A stretch of DNA of 64,000 bases from contig JADKBV010000004.1 in NCBI GenBank assembly GCA_016714895.1, positions 558,001 through 622,000 on the forward strand. Direction: 5' to 3'. Positions 35,378-44,244 of the stretch are shown here, one piece after another (within the stretch, counting starts at the first letter, position 1; every line of letters begins with the position of its first letter). The DNA comes from Saprospiraceae bacterium. GTDB taxonomy: Bacteria; Bacteroidota; Bacteroidia; Chitinophagales; Saprospiraceae. The translations under genes were made by a program, and so were the position numbers. The notes beneath the pieces were generated by a model. The model ran no database searches, had not been told where the DNA came from, and was given only the letters and a program-made list of their open reading frames with translations.

Positions 35378-35445
35378 ATTTTCGATTTCGTAACACATAA
35401 TGTTTTACATAATGTATAATATTCTATTAATCAATTAAATGTACA

Positions 35446-35461
35446 TTGGCACGGCCTTGGA
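35446..35461 (+). promoter_or_regulatory. Candidate sigma-54 (RpoN) promoter of the efflux operon, imperfect -12 element
   Basis: TTGGCACGGCCTTGGA resembles TTGGCACGNNNNTTGCW. The -24 half (TTGGCACG) is perfect; the -12 half either reads TTGG one base too close or TGGA at the right distance. It lies 51 bases before the adaptor start. The neighbouring sigma-54 activator makes it credible. Confidence 0.55.
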
Positions 35462-35512
35462 TTATTATAGTTTGAATCTAATACCTTACAAATAATCCTT
35501 AAATGTATTCTG

Positions 35513-36757
35513 ATGGACAGACCTTTGGAACAAAAAGAAAAAAGGCTTGCTGCTTTGAAAAAATCAATCAAATGGATTTTGTTTTTGGGAATACTTATCT
35601 TAGGGTTTGTCTATCTTAAAAACAAGCTTAAACCTGAAGTTGACCCTAAAAAACTTTTTATTGCAACTGTTGAAGAAGGTAGTATCATACAAACACTATC
35701 GGCATCCGGTACAGTCGTTCCGGCCTATGAATATACTATCAATGCGCCGGTCATTACTGAAATTAAACATATTTTTTTAACAAACGGAGCAAAAGTAAAA
35801 CCCGGAAGTAAAATCCTCGAACTGGACCAGGAGTACACCAAACTGGAATATGAAAAGCTTAAAGATGAACTCATGTTGAGAAAAAATAATATCAATAAAT
35901 TAAAACTTCTGTTTGATAAAGAATTAAAAGATCTTGATGTTCAAAATCAAATCAAAGCTTTGCGCATCAATGAAACGGATGCCTTGCTAAAATCCCAGAT
36001 CAGACTCAAAAATATAGGCGGAGCAGCTGCAGAGGAAGTCGAAAAAATCAAAATTCAATTAGATATCATGGCTCTTGAAAAAAAGATGCTTGAAAACGAT
36101 CTTCAGTACAAGCGTACAGTTAATGTAGTCGAAAAACAAAATTTGGAGCTGGAATACGGTATCCAATCCAAAAAATTGCAGGAGTTACAAAGAAAACTTA
36201 CAGAAACTACGGTCACAGCAGAACAGGAAGGAGTCATCACCTGGATCAATGAAAATATCGGAAAAACCGTTCAGCCCGGCGAACCCTTGGTGCGCATTGC
36301 CAATCTCAACCAATACAGAGTCGAAGCAGTAACTTCAGACAGAAATATGTCTTATGTAAAACCCGGGACAATGGTCAGAGTCCGGATCAACCAAAAAGAC
36401 ATGAACGGCACCATTTCTCATATTTTGCCTGCGATAGACAACAATACTTTAAAATTTCATGTGACGCTCGAGGACCCGTCATCTGAAATGCTTCGCCCCA
36501 ATCAAAAAACAGAAGTGTTTATCATCACTGAAGAAAAAATGAATACCTTAAAATTAAAAACAGGTCCGGGCATCAACGCAGCAAAAACCCAATTAGTTTA
36601 TGTCGTCAAAAACAATTTAGCTTCAAAAACAAAAATAGAAAAAGGTATTTCCAATCCGGATTTTGTCGAAATCATATCGCCGCTTAAACCCGGAGACCGG
36701 GTAATTATTTCTGATACCGAAAAATTCAATCACCTTACACAATTTTCAATAAAATGA
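35513..36757 (+). CDS. Periplasmic adaptor (HlyD/MacA-type) of a tripartite export system
   Basis: 414 residues. One N-terminal membrane anchor (about 20-39, IKWILFLGILILGFVYL) is followed by a split lipoyl-like domain (ATVEEGSIIQTLSASGTVVPAYEYTINAPVI, later VTAEQEGVITWINENIGKTVQPGEPLVRIAN) flanking a long helical hairpin (about 115-230), and beta-barrel/membrane-proximal domains (VRVRINQKDMNGTISHILPAI). This is the architecture of MacA-like membrane fusion proteins linking an inner-membrane ABC transporter to TolC. It overlaps the TolC gene by 4 bases and begins an operon of five transport genes. Confidence 0.92.
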   Translation: MDRPLEQKEKRLAALKKSIKWILFLGILILGFVYLKNKLKPEVDPKKLFIATVEEGSIIQTLSASGTVVPAYEYTINAPVITEIKHIFLTNGAKVKPGSKILELDQEYTKLEYEKLKDELMLRKNNINKLKLLFDKELKDLDVQNQIKALRINETDALLKSQIRLKNIGGAAAEEVEKIKIQLDIMALEKKMLENDLQYKRTVNVVEKQNLELEYGIQSKKLQELQRKLTETTVTAEQEGVITWINENIGKTVQPGEPLVRIANLNQYRVEAVTSDRNMSYVKPGTMVRVRINQKDMNGTISHILPAIDNNTLKFHVTLEDPSSEMLRPNQKTEVFIITEEKMNTLKLKTGPGINAAKTQLVYVVKNNLASKTKIEKGISNPDFVEIISPLKPGDRVIISDTEKFNHLTQFSIK

Positions 36758-38196
36758 AAGCAGTGATTATTTACACGGTAACCTTAATGTTTTTATGGAC
36801 ACAGTTTGCTCAAAGCCAGCAAAACTATAGTCTGGACGAATATCTTGAACAAATTTCATCAGCCGGATATGATGTCAAAATTGCACAAACACGCCGGGAA
36901 AAAGCAGAAGCAGGGTTTTCTTTTTTCAGGAGTCAACTCAAACCACAGGTAAATATCTCCGCAGGACTTCCCGGTTTTACAAGGACATCTGTACCTGTAA
37001 CGCAACCGGACGGAACCATTGCTTTTCAACCGGTATTTCAAAACAATTCTTCTTTTTCTGTTCGTGTTGAAAACCCTGTTGTCCTGACCGGAGGAACCCT
37101 TTTTGTTGAGTCTGCATTACAAAGGTTTGATAATTTTGGACAACGCTCTGTGTTTTATAACGGTATTCCGCTACGATTGGGATATTCTCAATCGCTTTTA
37201 GGTTTTAATACCTGGAAATGGAACCAAAAAATAGAAAGTATCAACTGGGAAAACGAAAAAAACATCTACAACTTCGAAGTTGAAAACATTCGATTTGCCG
37301 GTGTAATCCTGTTTTTTGATGCCTTAATGGCCAAAACGGAAAGCTCTGTCGCAGACACAAATCGTACATCTAATCAAAAATTATTAGCCATCGCAGAAGA
37401 ACGATATCTTCTTGGTAAAATTTCTACTGAGGAAAAACTACAAATGGAAGCTGAATATAAGATGTCTGACCTCCAATACCGTCAGGCTTTAAACAATTAT
37501 CACCAAGCACTGCTCGAAATGGAAAAAGGATTTTCTTCAGAAATTGACACTACATACAATCTGTTGCTTCCTTCTTCATTTATTGTAGAAAATGTAAACA
37601 CATCTGATTTGATAGAAGAAGCAATCAAAAACGCTCCGACCATCAGACAATATCTGTTGGATGCAGAAAATGCAAAACGAAACCAAAAAAGAACCCGTGC
37701 AGAATGGGGACCATCGCTACAGGTTTATGCTTCCGTAGGCCTTGCACAAAGTGGTAATCAAGTGGGTGATGTGTATAAAAACCCGTTTAACGAACAACAG
37801 ATATTTGCCGGAATCTCCATTCCGGTCGTAGATTGGGGACGAAAAAAAGCTGCTGTTACCATGGCTGATGCAGACATTTTTCAGGCAACACTTTGGGTTG
37901 AAAAAGAAAAACAACAAATTTCTAATACAATACAACAACTTGTTTCAAATCTTAAGGAAGTTCAACAAAGAGTTATTCAACAGAAAGAAATCGTCAAAAT
38001 CTCGGAAGCAAGATACAATATTAGCAAAGAAAGATATATTGCCGGTGTTGTGCCTGTCAATGAACTTTTTATGGCCCAATCGGCAAAAGATCTTGCCATC
38101 CGGAATTATCTCAACGGACTACGGAATTTATATGTTTCCTATCACGATCTTTCGCGACTTACCGGTACAAACATTATAAGACAATTTATTCAATAA
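36754..38196 (+). CDS. TolC-family outer-membrane efflux protein
   Basis: 480 residues. Signal peptide (MKAVIIYTVTLMFLWTQFAQS), then two structural repeats of long amphipathic helices typical of TolC channels: the first includes QTRREKAEAGFSFFRSQLKPQVNIS, the second DAENAKRNQKRTRAEWGPSLQVYASVGL, ending with ISKERYIAGVVPVNELFMAQSAKDLAIRNYLNGLRNLYVSYHDLSRLTG. It forms the trimeric outer-membrane exit duct used with the adaptor before it (ATGA overlap) and the ABC components after it (20-base gap). Confidence 0.92.
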   Translation: MKAVIIYTVTLMFLWTQFAQSQQNYSLDEYLEQISSAGYDVKIAQTRREKAEAGFSFFRSQLKPQVNISAGLPGFTRTSVPVTQPDGTIAFQPVFQNNSSFSVRVENPVVLTGGTLFVESALQRFDNFGQRSVFYNGIPLRLGYSQSLLGFNTWKWNQKIESINWENEKNIYNFEVENIRFAGVILFFDALMAKTESSVADTNRTSNQKLLAIAEERYLLGKISTEEKLQMEAEYKMSDLQYRQALNNYHQALLEMEKGFSSEIDTTYNLLLPSSFIVENVNTSDLIEEAIKNAPTIRQYLLDAENAKRNQKRTRAEWGPSLQVYASVGLAQSGNQVGDVYKNPFNEQQIFAGISIPVVDWGRKKAAVTMADADIFQATLWVEKEKQQISNTIQQLVSNLKEVQQRVIQQKEIVKISEARYNISKERYIAGVVPVNELFMAQSAKDLAIRNYLNGLRNLYVSYHDLSRLTGTNIIRQFIQ

Positions 38197-38216
38197 TACC
38201 TTTCAAATACTTTTTT

Positions 38217-38879
38217 ATGATAACACTAAAAAATATCACCAAAAGATATCGCACCGACACCATCGAAACCACCGCTTTGGACAATATTCAACTTCACATC
38301 CAAAAAGGAGAATTCGTTTCCGTCATGGGTCCTTCAGGTTGTGGCAAAAGTACATTGCTGAATATAATCGGTTTGATCGATGATCCGACAGAAGGCGAGA
38401 TAGTGATTGACAATCAAAGGATTCATAATTATCACAGCAGTCAGATCGCACGATTCAGAAACGAAAAACTCGGATTTGTTTTTCAGAGTTTTCATTTAAT
38501 ACCGGAATTAAATGTTTTAGATAATGTTGAATTACCACTTTTGTATCGACCGATCAATTCATCAGAACGAAAATCGAAAGCTAAAATCGCTTTGGAAGCT
38601 GTAGGTCTTTCCGGTAGATTGGAACACTTTCCATCCCAACTTTCAGGTGGCCAAAAACAAAGAGTGGCCATAGCCAGAGCTATTGTGGGAAATCCTGCTG
38701 TCATACTGGCTGATGAACCGACAGGTAATCTCGACAGCATCATGGGAAATGAAATTATGAATATCCTCCTGACGCTCAACAGGGAACAAAAAACAACCAT
38801 CATTATGGTAACCCATGATGAAAATATGGCTCACAAGACAGACCGGTTAATCCGTCTCTATGACGGAAGACAACTTTAA
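38217..38879 (+). CDS. ABC transporter ATPase, MacB/LolD type
   Basis: 220 residues. Walker A GPSGCGKST (about 39-47), signature LSGGQKQRVAIARAI, Walker B VILADEPTGNLDS and the switch His in VTHDENMAHKTDRLIRLYDG. NEKLGFVFQSFHLIPELNVLDNVELPLLY is the characteristic MacB/LolD/FtsE Q-loop region. It powers mechanotransmission-type transporters, paired here with the two FtsX-like permeases downstream. There is a 24-base gap to the first permease. Confidence 0.94.
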   Translation: MITLKNITKRYRTDTIETTALDNIQLHIQKGEFVSVMGPSGCGKSTLLNIIGLIDDPTEGEIVIDNQRIHNYHSSQIARFRNEKLGFVFQSFHLIPELNVLDNVELPLLYRPINSSERKSKAKIALEAVGLSGRLEHFPSQLSGGQKQRVAIARAIVGNPAVILADEPTGNLDSIMGNEIMNILLTLNREQKTTIIMVTHDENMAHKTDRLIRLYDGRQL

Positions 38880-38903
38880 TAAAAAAGCGATAAAATTTAT
38901 AAA

Positions 38904-40247
38904 ATGATAACAAGTTATATAAAACTGGCTTTCAGGGTTCTTAGTAAAAATCCTTTTTTTACAGGGGTCAGCCTGTTTGGCATCAGTTTTACCCTCGCCA
39001 TTCTAATGCTTTTGGTTTCTTATTTACAAAGTCAGTTTGGTGATAATCATCCTTTGGGAAAGGCAAAAAGTATCGTTTACCTTCGTCAATTGGAACAGAA
39101 ACAAGTAGATCAGGATACTTCCTGGATCATTGACTCTGTTTTGGTCAACGGAATATGGGAAAAAGACAGTACCATGCAAACAAGCGAAAACGACAGCTGG
39201 ACCTCACAGTCCGGATTTGGTATTGATTTTCTCGAAAAATATTATTCAGGAGAAAAAATGACAACTTCCGAAAACTTTAGCATTATTCAAAAATATGGAT
39301 CTTATGACCTTTTCAAAAATAACCGGAAAATCAAAGTTGATGCAAAACATGTAGATCATCATTACTTTGAAATTTTCAACTTTGAATTACTTGAAGGAAG
39401 GGTTCTGAATGAGGCAGACATAACCCAAACCGCACATAATGTCATCATCACTGACGAATTTGCTTTAGATTACTTTGGAACGAAAGCGGGTTTGACCGGA
39501 CAGATAGTATATCTGGACTATAAAGATTTTGTAGTTCAGGGTGTCGTCAAAAAAGCAAAAATCAATAATGATTATATTGATGGTGATCTTTTTCTGCCAT
39601 TGAGTTATATTGACAGAAACAGGGAAAAAAACGGACACTTCGGCCCTTACGCAGCTGTTTTATTGGCAAAAAACGGGGATACAAAAGCAACTTTAAAAGA
39701 AATTGAGTCCATAACCAAAACCATTCCGTTTTTGGACCCTTCAGAATCTAACGGCGCTTCATTCAACTTTATGAAAGTACATGCCATGGACAATTTTCAA
39801 CACAACACATTGGCTTTCTTTTATGCTAAAGACCCGGAAGAAAGTGCCGGCAAATTTATATATTCTTTAGGTTTATTAATACTCTTGTTTTGTGGTGTAC
39901 CGGTTTTGAATCTCATCAATCTCAATATTTCCAGAGTAATGGACAGATCGGCTGAAATCGGTGTCAGAAAAGCATTTGGAGCAACTTCTAACCAAATTCT
40001 TGGGCAAATTTTATTTGAAAATATTTTATTGACCCTTGTCGGAGGAATTATCGGATTGATGATTACCACTCTTTTAATCTTTTTGATCAACACAAACCAT
40101 TGGCTGGACAATATAAAGCTGATGTTTAACTTTCCTTTTTTTGTATTTAGTTTTATCATAGCCCTTTTTTTTGGAGTTCTTTCAGGCTTCATTCCAGCCT
40201 ATAAAATTTCCAAATCAAGTGTAGTAAAATCACTCAAAAACAATTAA
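38904..40247 (+). CDS. FtsX/MacB-type ABC permease, first of two
   Basis: 447 residues. MacB topology: one N-terminal membrane helix (LAFRVLSKNPFFTGVSLFGISFTLAILMLLVSYL), a large periplasmic domain of about 260 residues (YFEIFNFELLEGRVLNEADI, VIITDEFALDYFG) and three C-terminal helices including the FtsX motif (MDRSAEIGVRKAFGATSNQILGQILFENILL). It ends in the typical PAYKISKSSVVKSLK. It is separated from the second permease by one base, so a heterodimer is likely. Substrate unknown; MacB relatives export peptides, macrolides or lipoproteins. Confidence 0.92.
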   Translation: MITSYIKLAFRVLSKNPFFTGVSLFGISFTLAILMLLVSYLQSQFGDNHPLGKAKSIVYLRQLEQKQVDQDTSWIIDSVLVNGIWEKDSTMQTSENDSWTSQSGFGIDFLEKYYSGEKMTTSENFSIIQKYGSYDLFKNNRKIKVDAKHVDHHYFEIFNFELLEGRVLNEADITQTAHNVIITDEFALDYFGTKAGLTGQIVYLDYKDFVVQGVVKKAKINNDYIDGDLFLPLSYIDRNREKNGHFGPYAAVLLAKNGDTKATLKEIESITKTIPFLDPSESNGASFNFMKVHAMDNFQHNTLAFFYAKDPEESAGKFIYSLGLLILLFCGVPVLNLINLNISRVMDRSAEIGVRKAFGATSNQILGQILFENILLTLVGGIIGLMITTLLIFLINTNHWLDNIKLMFNFPFFVFSFIIALFFGVLSGFIPAYKISKSSVVKSLKNN

Positions 40248-40248
40248 C

Positions 40249-41415
40249 ATGATCTCTCATATATTTAAAATATTGTGGAAACACAAAAAATCCAATGCTT
40301 TGATCATCATTGAAATTTTTGTAAGTTTTCTTATCCTGACAGCTGTTTCGACCTATCTGTTCAAAAATTATACACAAGTGTCCACACCGATTGGTTTTGA
40401 GACCAAAAACAGATTTATGATTATTTTTTATGATAACAGTCTTCTGGATTCTGCTGCATATGCCTCAAAAATAGATTTGTTGAAAAATTCATTAGAAAAC
40501 CAACCTGAAATCCTTTCCGTATCTTTCGGAAATGTGGTTTATCCGTTCAGCTACAATACCTGGGCAAGCAATACCAATATTAACAATACTAAAATATGGT
40601 CACTGGGCGCCGCTATGGACGAAAACTATGCCAAAACCATGAATGTCCCTTTACTTTTCGGAAGATGGTTTGATGCACCTTTAGACACAGGAGCCATAGA
40701 TGAAGTAGTCGTTAATGAAGCTTTCCTGAAGCGCAATTTTAATGGTGTAAACATGGTAGATAGTTTAATAGAGCACAATGGCAAAAAAAAGATTGTCGGC
40801 GTCCTTAATAATTATAAATACAATGGTGAGTTTTCTGAAGATGAAGCCATTATGATTGATTACATTGGAAGATGGAACAGAAATGCTCAGTGTATTTATT
40901 ACCATGTCAAAGAAGGAACTTCTGCTGTTTTTGAAGAAAAAATAAACAAAATGACCGCATCAACCATGGGAATTACTGATTTTGAAATCAAAGACCTCGA
41001 AGAAAACAGGATAACAGAAAACAAATCTTCCTGGGTTGCCATCACTGCAATGTCTGCATTGGCCCTGTTTCTGATTATTAATGTTGCTATGGGTCTTTTT
41101 GGTGTATTATGGTATACGATAAACAAAAGACGACATGAAATCTGTATTCGAAAAGCAATGGGTGCCACCAATATGAACATTCTGAGTCAATTTGTATCAG
41201 AGGCCATGGGTATGGCCATGATTGCTATGATACCGGCAGCTTTATTGGTTGTTCAGGTTCCTTTGTATTCTTTGGTTGAGATTCCATCTGAAATGATATA
41301 TACAGGATTGACATTTTCCGGTATGTTTGTTTTGACCATGGTCTTATTATGTTCCCTTTATCCTGCCTGGAAAGCTTCAAATTTGCACCCGGCAATTGGA
41401 TTAAAAGAAGAATAA
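40249..41415 (+). CDS. FtsX/MacB-type ABC permease, second of two
   Basis: 388 residues with the same topology as its neighbour but a shorter periplasmic part: N-terminal helix around ALIIIEIFVSFLILTAVSTYLF, periplasmic domain with VPLLFGRWFDAP and VVNEAFLKRNF, then three helices with KRRHEICIRKAMGATNMNILSQFVSEAMGMA and a C-terminal YPAWKASNLHPAIGLKEE. The two permeases clearly share motifs but differ in sequence, which supports an asymmetric dimer rather than a recent duplication. It is the last transport gene before the regulatory pair. Confidence 0.92.
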   Translation: MISHIFKILWKHKKSNALIIIEIFVSFLILTAVSTYLFKNYTQVSTPIGFETKNRFMIIFYDNSLLDSAAYASKIDLLKNSLENQPEILSVSFGNVVYPFSYNTWASNTNINNTKIWSLGAAMDENYAKTMNVPLLFGRWFDAPLDTGAIDEVVVNEAFLKRNFNGVNMVDSLIEHNGKKKIVGVLNNYKYNGEFSEDEAIMIDYIGRWNRNAQCIYYHVKEGTSAVFEEKINKMTASTMGITDFEIKDLEENRITENKSSWVAITAMSALALFLIINVAMGLFGVLWYTINKRRHEICIRKAMGATNMNILSQFVSEAMGMAMIAMIPAALLVVQVPLYSLVEIPSEMIYTGLTFSGMFVLTMVLLCSLYPAWKASNLHPAIGLKEE

Positions 41416-41457
41416 TATATAATTGATTCGAATTTTTATAATTTTCTCTCAAACCCT

Positions 41458-41465
41458 TATCTTTG
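41458..41465 (+). promoter_or_regulatory. Candidate internal -7 element for the regulator genes
   Basis: TATCTTTG matches TAnnTTTG, 11 bases before the response-regulator start. It would let the sigma-54 activator and kinase be made from a housekeeping promoter even when the sigma-54 promoter is silent. The -33 half is not clear. Confidence 0.5.
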
Positions 41466-41476
41466 TATGAATTCTT

Positions 41477-42835
41477 ATGAGTAATAAACCAAAAATCTTA
41501 ATTATTGATGATGACAAAGCCGTTTGTGCCGGAATTCGTCTGTTGCTCGAAAAACAAGGATATATTACCGAAAGTCTTCATTTACCCTCCGGCATAGAAG
41601 ATACCATGATCAACTTTCGTCCGGATTTGATCATTCTGGATATGAATTTTACGGTAGATACTTCAGGAAAACAAGGTCTTTTGGCTTTGGAAAAAATACA
41701 ACACATCCATAAAAATATTCCTGTGATTTTAATGACTGGCTGGGCAACCGTTCAACTGGCCGTGGAAGGAATGAAAAGAGGAGCAGTAGACTTTTTGGCA
41801 AAACCCTGGGACAATCACCATTTACTGGATTCTGTTAAAACCATTTTTGATATCCGGAAACCTAATCCCTATACCCCTCAGCATGATGCATTGATCATTG
41901 GCGAAAGTGAAATACTGTCTGACATCATCAGACAGGCAAAACACGTGGCAGCCACCGATGCAAGTGTTTTGATCACCGGAGAAAGCGGAACCGGTAAGGA
42001 ATTATTGGCTGAAATGATTCATTATCACAGCAGACGAAAGGATCAGTCATTTGTCAAAGTAAATTTAGGCGGTATTTCGGCTTCGTTGTTTGAAAGTGAA
42101 ATGTTTGGACACAAAAAAGGGGCATTTACCGGTGCCGTTTCTGACCGAACCGGAAGATTTGCCCTTGCAGATAAAGGGACTATTTTTTTGGACGAAATCG
42201 GAGATCTTGACCTCACATCACAGGTCAAACTATTGCGTGTATTACAGGAAAAAACATATGAAGTGTTGGGCAGCAGCACACCTAAAAAGACAGATTGCAG
42301 GGTCATCAGTGCGACCAACAGAAATCTGATGGAAATGATATATCAGGGTTCCTTCAGAGAAGACTTGTTTTACAGAGTCAATCTGATACACCTTCATTTA
42401 CCTTCCCTTTCTGAAAGAAAAGAAGATATTCCACTCCTGATACGGTTTTTTACCGATAAAACCTGTGTTTTGTATGGTTTGCCGCCTGTTTCTTTTTCTG
42501 AAGATTCGGTTTCTTTTCTTTGTCAGAAAGAATATCCCGGAAATATCAGACAACTCAAAAATGTAGTCGAAAGGTGTATTTTGCTCAATAGTACAAAAGA
42601 CATACTCCAACCAAAGGATGTGGAAAAAATATTTAATGCCAATCCTAAAGTAACAGAAAAACTCAATTTACCGGAAGTTGGACAGGTTACTTTGGAAGAA
42701 TTGGAAATTCTGATGATTAAAAAAGCGTTTGATTTTTGTCAAAAATCAGTTGCCAAAACAGCAGCTGCCTTGGGCATTACCAGAAGCTCTTTGTACAGAA
42801 GGCTGGAAAAACACAACATTCCTTATGAATTCTAG
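41477..42835 (+). CDS. Sigma-54-dependent response regulator (NtrC family)
   Basis: 452 residues. Receiver domain with acidic pocket DDD (11-13), phosphorylation site D55 in LIILDMNF, T87 and K109. AAA+ domain with Walker A GESGTGKE (168-175), the sigma-54-contacting GAFTGA loop (215-220), Walker B IFLDEIGDL and an arginine finger region. C-terminal Fis-type helix-turn-helix (VAKTAAALGITRSSLYRRLEKHNI). All key residues are intact, so it should be a functional enhancer-binding activator, presumably of the export operon just upstream. It overlaps the histidine kinase gene by 11 bases. Confidence 0.96.
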   Translation: MSNKPKILIIDDDKAVCAGIRLLLEKQGYITESLHLPSGIEDTMINFRPDLIILDMNFTVDTSGKQGLLALEKIQHIHKNIPVILMTGWATVQLAVEGMKRGAVDFLAKPWDNHHLLDSVKTIFDIRKPNPYTPQHDALIIGESEILSDIIRQAKHVAATDASVLITGESGTGKELLAEMIHYHSRRKDQSFVKVNLGGISASLFESEMFGHKKGAFTGAVSDRTGRFALADKGTIFLDEIGDLDLTSQVKLLRVLQEKTYEVLGSSTPKKTDCRVISATNRNLMEMIYQGSFREDLFYRVNLIHLHLPSLSERKEDIPLLIRFFTDKTCVLYGLPPVSFSEDSVSFLCQKEYPGNIRQLKNVVERCILLNSTKDILQPKDVEKIFNANPKVTEKLNLPEVGQVTLEELEILMIKKAFDFCQKSVAKTAAALGITRSSLYRRLEKHNIPYEF

Positions 42836-44111
42836 GAAGTGGTTTATTGTCTATATTTTTATCATTCATCTTGTAATCGGTGTAATCTGCTATTTTTATT
42901 TTAAAGAAAAATGGATTTTTCTGACGATTCAGATTCCTTTACTTTTGTCTTTTTTGGGAGGAATATATTTTTACTATCTGTCCGACAAACCCTTTCGGGT
43001 AATGTTGGACCATATAAAAAATCTGGAAAAACAAGATGTCAACTCAACTATTGCAAAAACCGGCAATCAACACATTGATTCATTTATCGGCACCTACAAT
43101 AAGATGATTTCGAATCTTCGGGAAGAAAGATACCGATTGGAAGGTCAGGGAAAATTTCTGGAAGATTTGATTGCTATATCACCGGTAGGCGTTGTGATTA
43201 CCGATTACGACAACAAGGTTTTGGAAATTAATAAAAGTGCTTTGCTTGCATTAAATAAAAACCAGAATGCAGTTAAAGACATAAACCTAGAGCTTATTTT
43301 GCCAGAAAAACACTTCAAAAACGAAAAAACAAACATTTTTTCCATTGGCCAAAAAAGACTCAGATTGATTTCTGACAGGGTACGATACAAAGGATTTTAC
43401 CGTAACGTTGTGTTGATCGAAGACCTTACGGACGAACTTCTCGCCACAGAAAAAGAAGCTTATGGTAAAATTATCAGGATGATGGCGCATGAAGTCAATA
43501 ATTCTGTCGGCGCTGTTTCCTCTATTCTGCAAAGTATTCATGATTTTTTAGATGGTCAAAACACCGGGAAAGAGTGGTTGGACATCACCAATATAGCCAT
43601 TGAAAGAAATAAAAACCTTACCACTTTTGTCGAAAATTATGCATCGGTATTGAGAATTTATCCTCCTCAAAAACAAGAAACAGACATCAGAAATCTTATT
43701 GAAAAAGCGATTTCAATCAGAAAATTTAACACATCATATAAAAACATTCTTTTCAAAATTGAAAGTAAAAAAGATACATTTGAAATGATTTCGGTTGATC
43801 CGGTTCAAATAGAACAGGTTTTTTTGAATATTCTGAAAAATGCCGAAGAGGCAATTGAAAATCAAGGTCTGATAGTGGTTTCCATTAACCAAAACGGTTC
43901 TTTCATCCGAATAACGAATAATGGTATTCCTTTGCTTAAAGAGGTTTCTGAACAATTGTTTCACCGAACTTTTTATTCTACAAAACCACAAGGGCAGGGA
44001 ATTGGATTAATGCTCATCCGGGAAATCCTTTTATTGCATCATGCAACATTTGAATTATATTCGGATGCATATGGATTAACCCACTTTGATATTACATTTG
44101 AAAAAAGGTAA
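42825..44111 (+). CDS. Membrane sensor histidine kinase (NtrY/PAS type), partner of the sigma-54 regulator
   Basis: 428 residues from the ATG at 42825, which overlaps the regulator stop by 11 bases; the open frame extends to 42729 but that would overlap the regulator's helix-turn-helix. Two membrane helices (about 6-26 and 30-52) are joined by a very short loop, so there is essentially no periplasmic sensor. Then come a HAMP-like linker, a PAS domain (about 110-200, LEDLIAISPVGVVITDYDNKVLEINKSALLALN), the H-box with H222 in MMAHEVNNSVGAV, and an ATPase domain with FLNILKNAEEAI and GQGIGLMLIREIL. The signal is probably membrane-intrinsic or cytoplasmic. Confidence 0.93.
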   Translation: MNSRKWFIVYIFIIHLVIGVICYFYFKEKWIFLTIQIPLLLSFLGGIYFYYLSDKPFRVMLDHIKNLEKQDVNSTIAKTGNQHIDSFIGTYNKMISNLREERYRLEGQGKFLEDLIAISPVGVVITDYDNKVLEINKSALLALNKNQNAVKDINLELILPEKHFKNEKTNIFSIGQKRLRLISDRVRYKGFYRNVVLIEDLTDELLATEKEAYGKIIRMMAHEVNNSVGAVSSILQSIHDFLDGQNTGKEWLDITNIAIERNKNLTTFVENYASVLRIYPPQKQETDIRNLIEKAISIRKFNTSYKNILFKIESKKDTFEMISVDPVQIEQVFLNILKNAEEAIENQGLIVVSINQNGSFIRITNNGIPLLKEVSEQLFHRTFYSTKPQGQGIGLMLIREILLLHHATFELYSDAYGLTHFDITFEKR

Positions 44112-44244
44112 AGCCGGCGAAAGAGATTTTTTATATTTTGTCAACCTTCCTTTACGTTTTTCTATTTATACATCATATTAATCTGATTTTTCGTCCATTT
44201 GATGTCTGTTCTGACATCCATTTAAAACTTCAACCCTTATTTTT

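Larger units (their letters stand above)
35122..35512. other. Regulatory intergenic region between oxyR and the efflux operon
   Basis: 391 bases with no gene. It contains a TAnnTTTG match (TACCTTTG, 35344-35351), a perfect 22-bp palindrome (35356-35377) and a -24/-12-like sequence (35446-35461), in that order toward the efflux operon. The rest is AT-rich and unremarkable. No OxyR-type site was recognised near the oxyR start. Confidence 0.6.
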
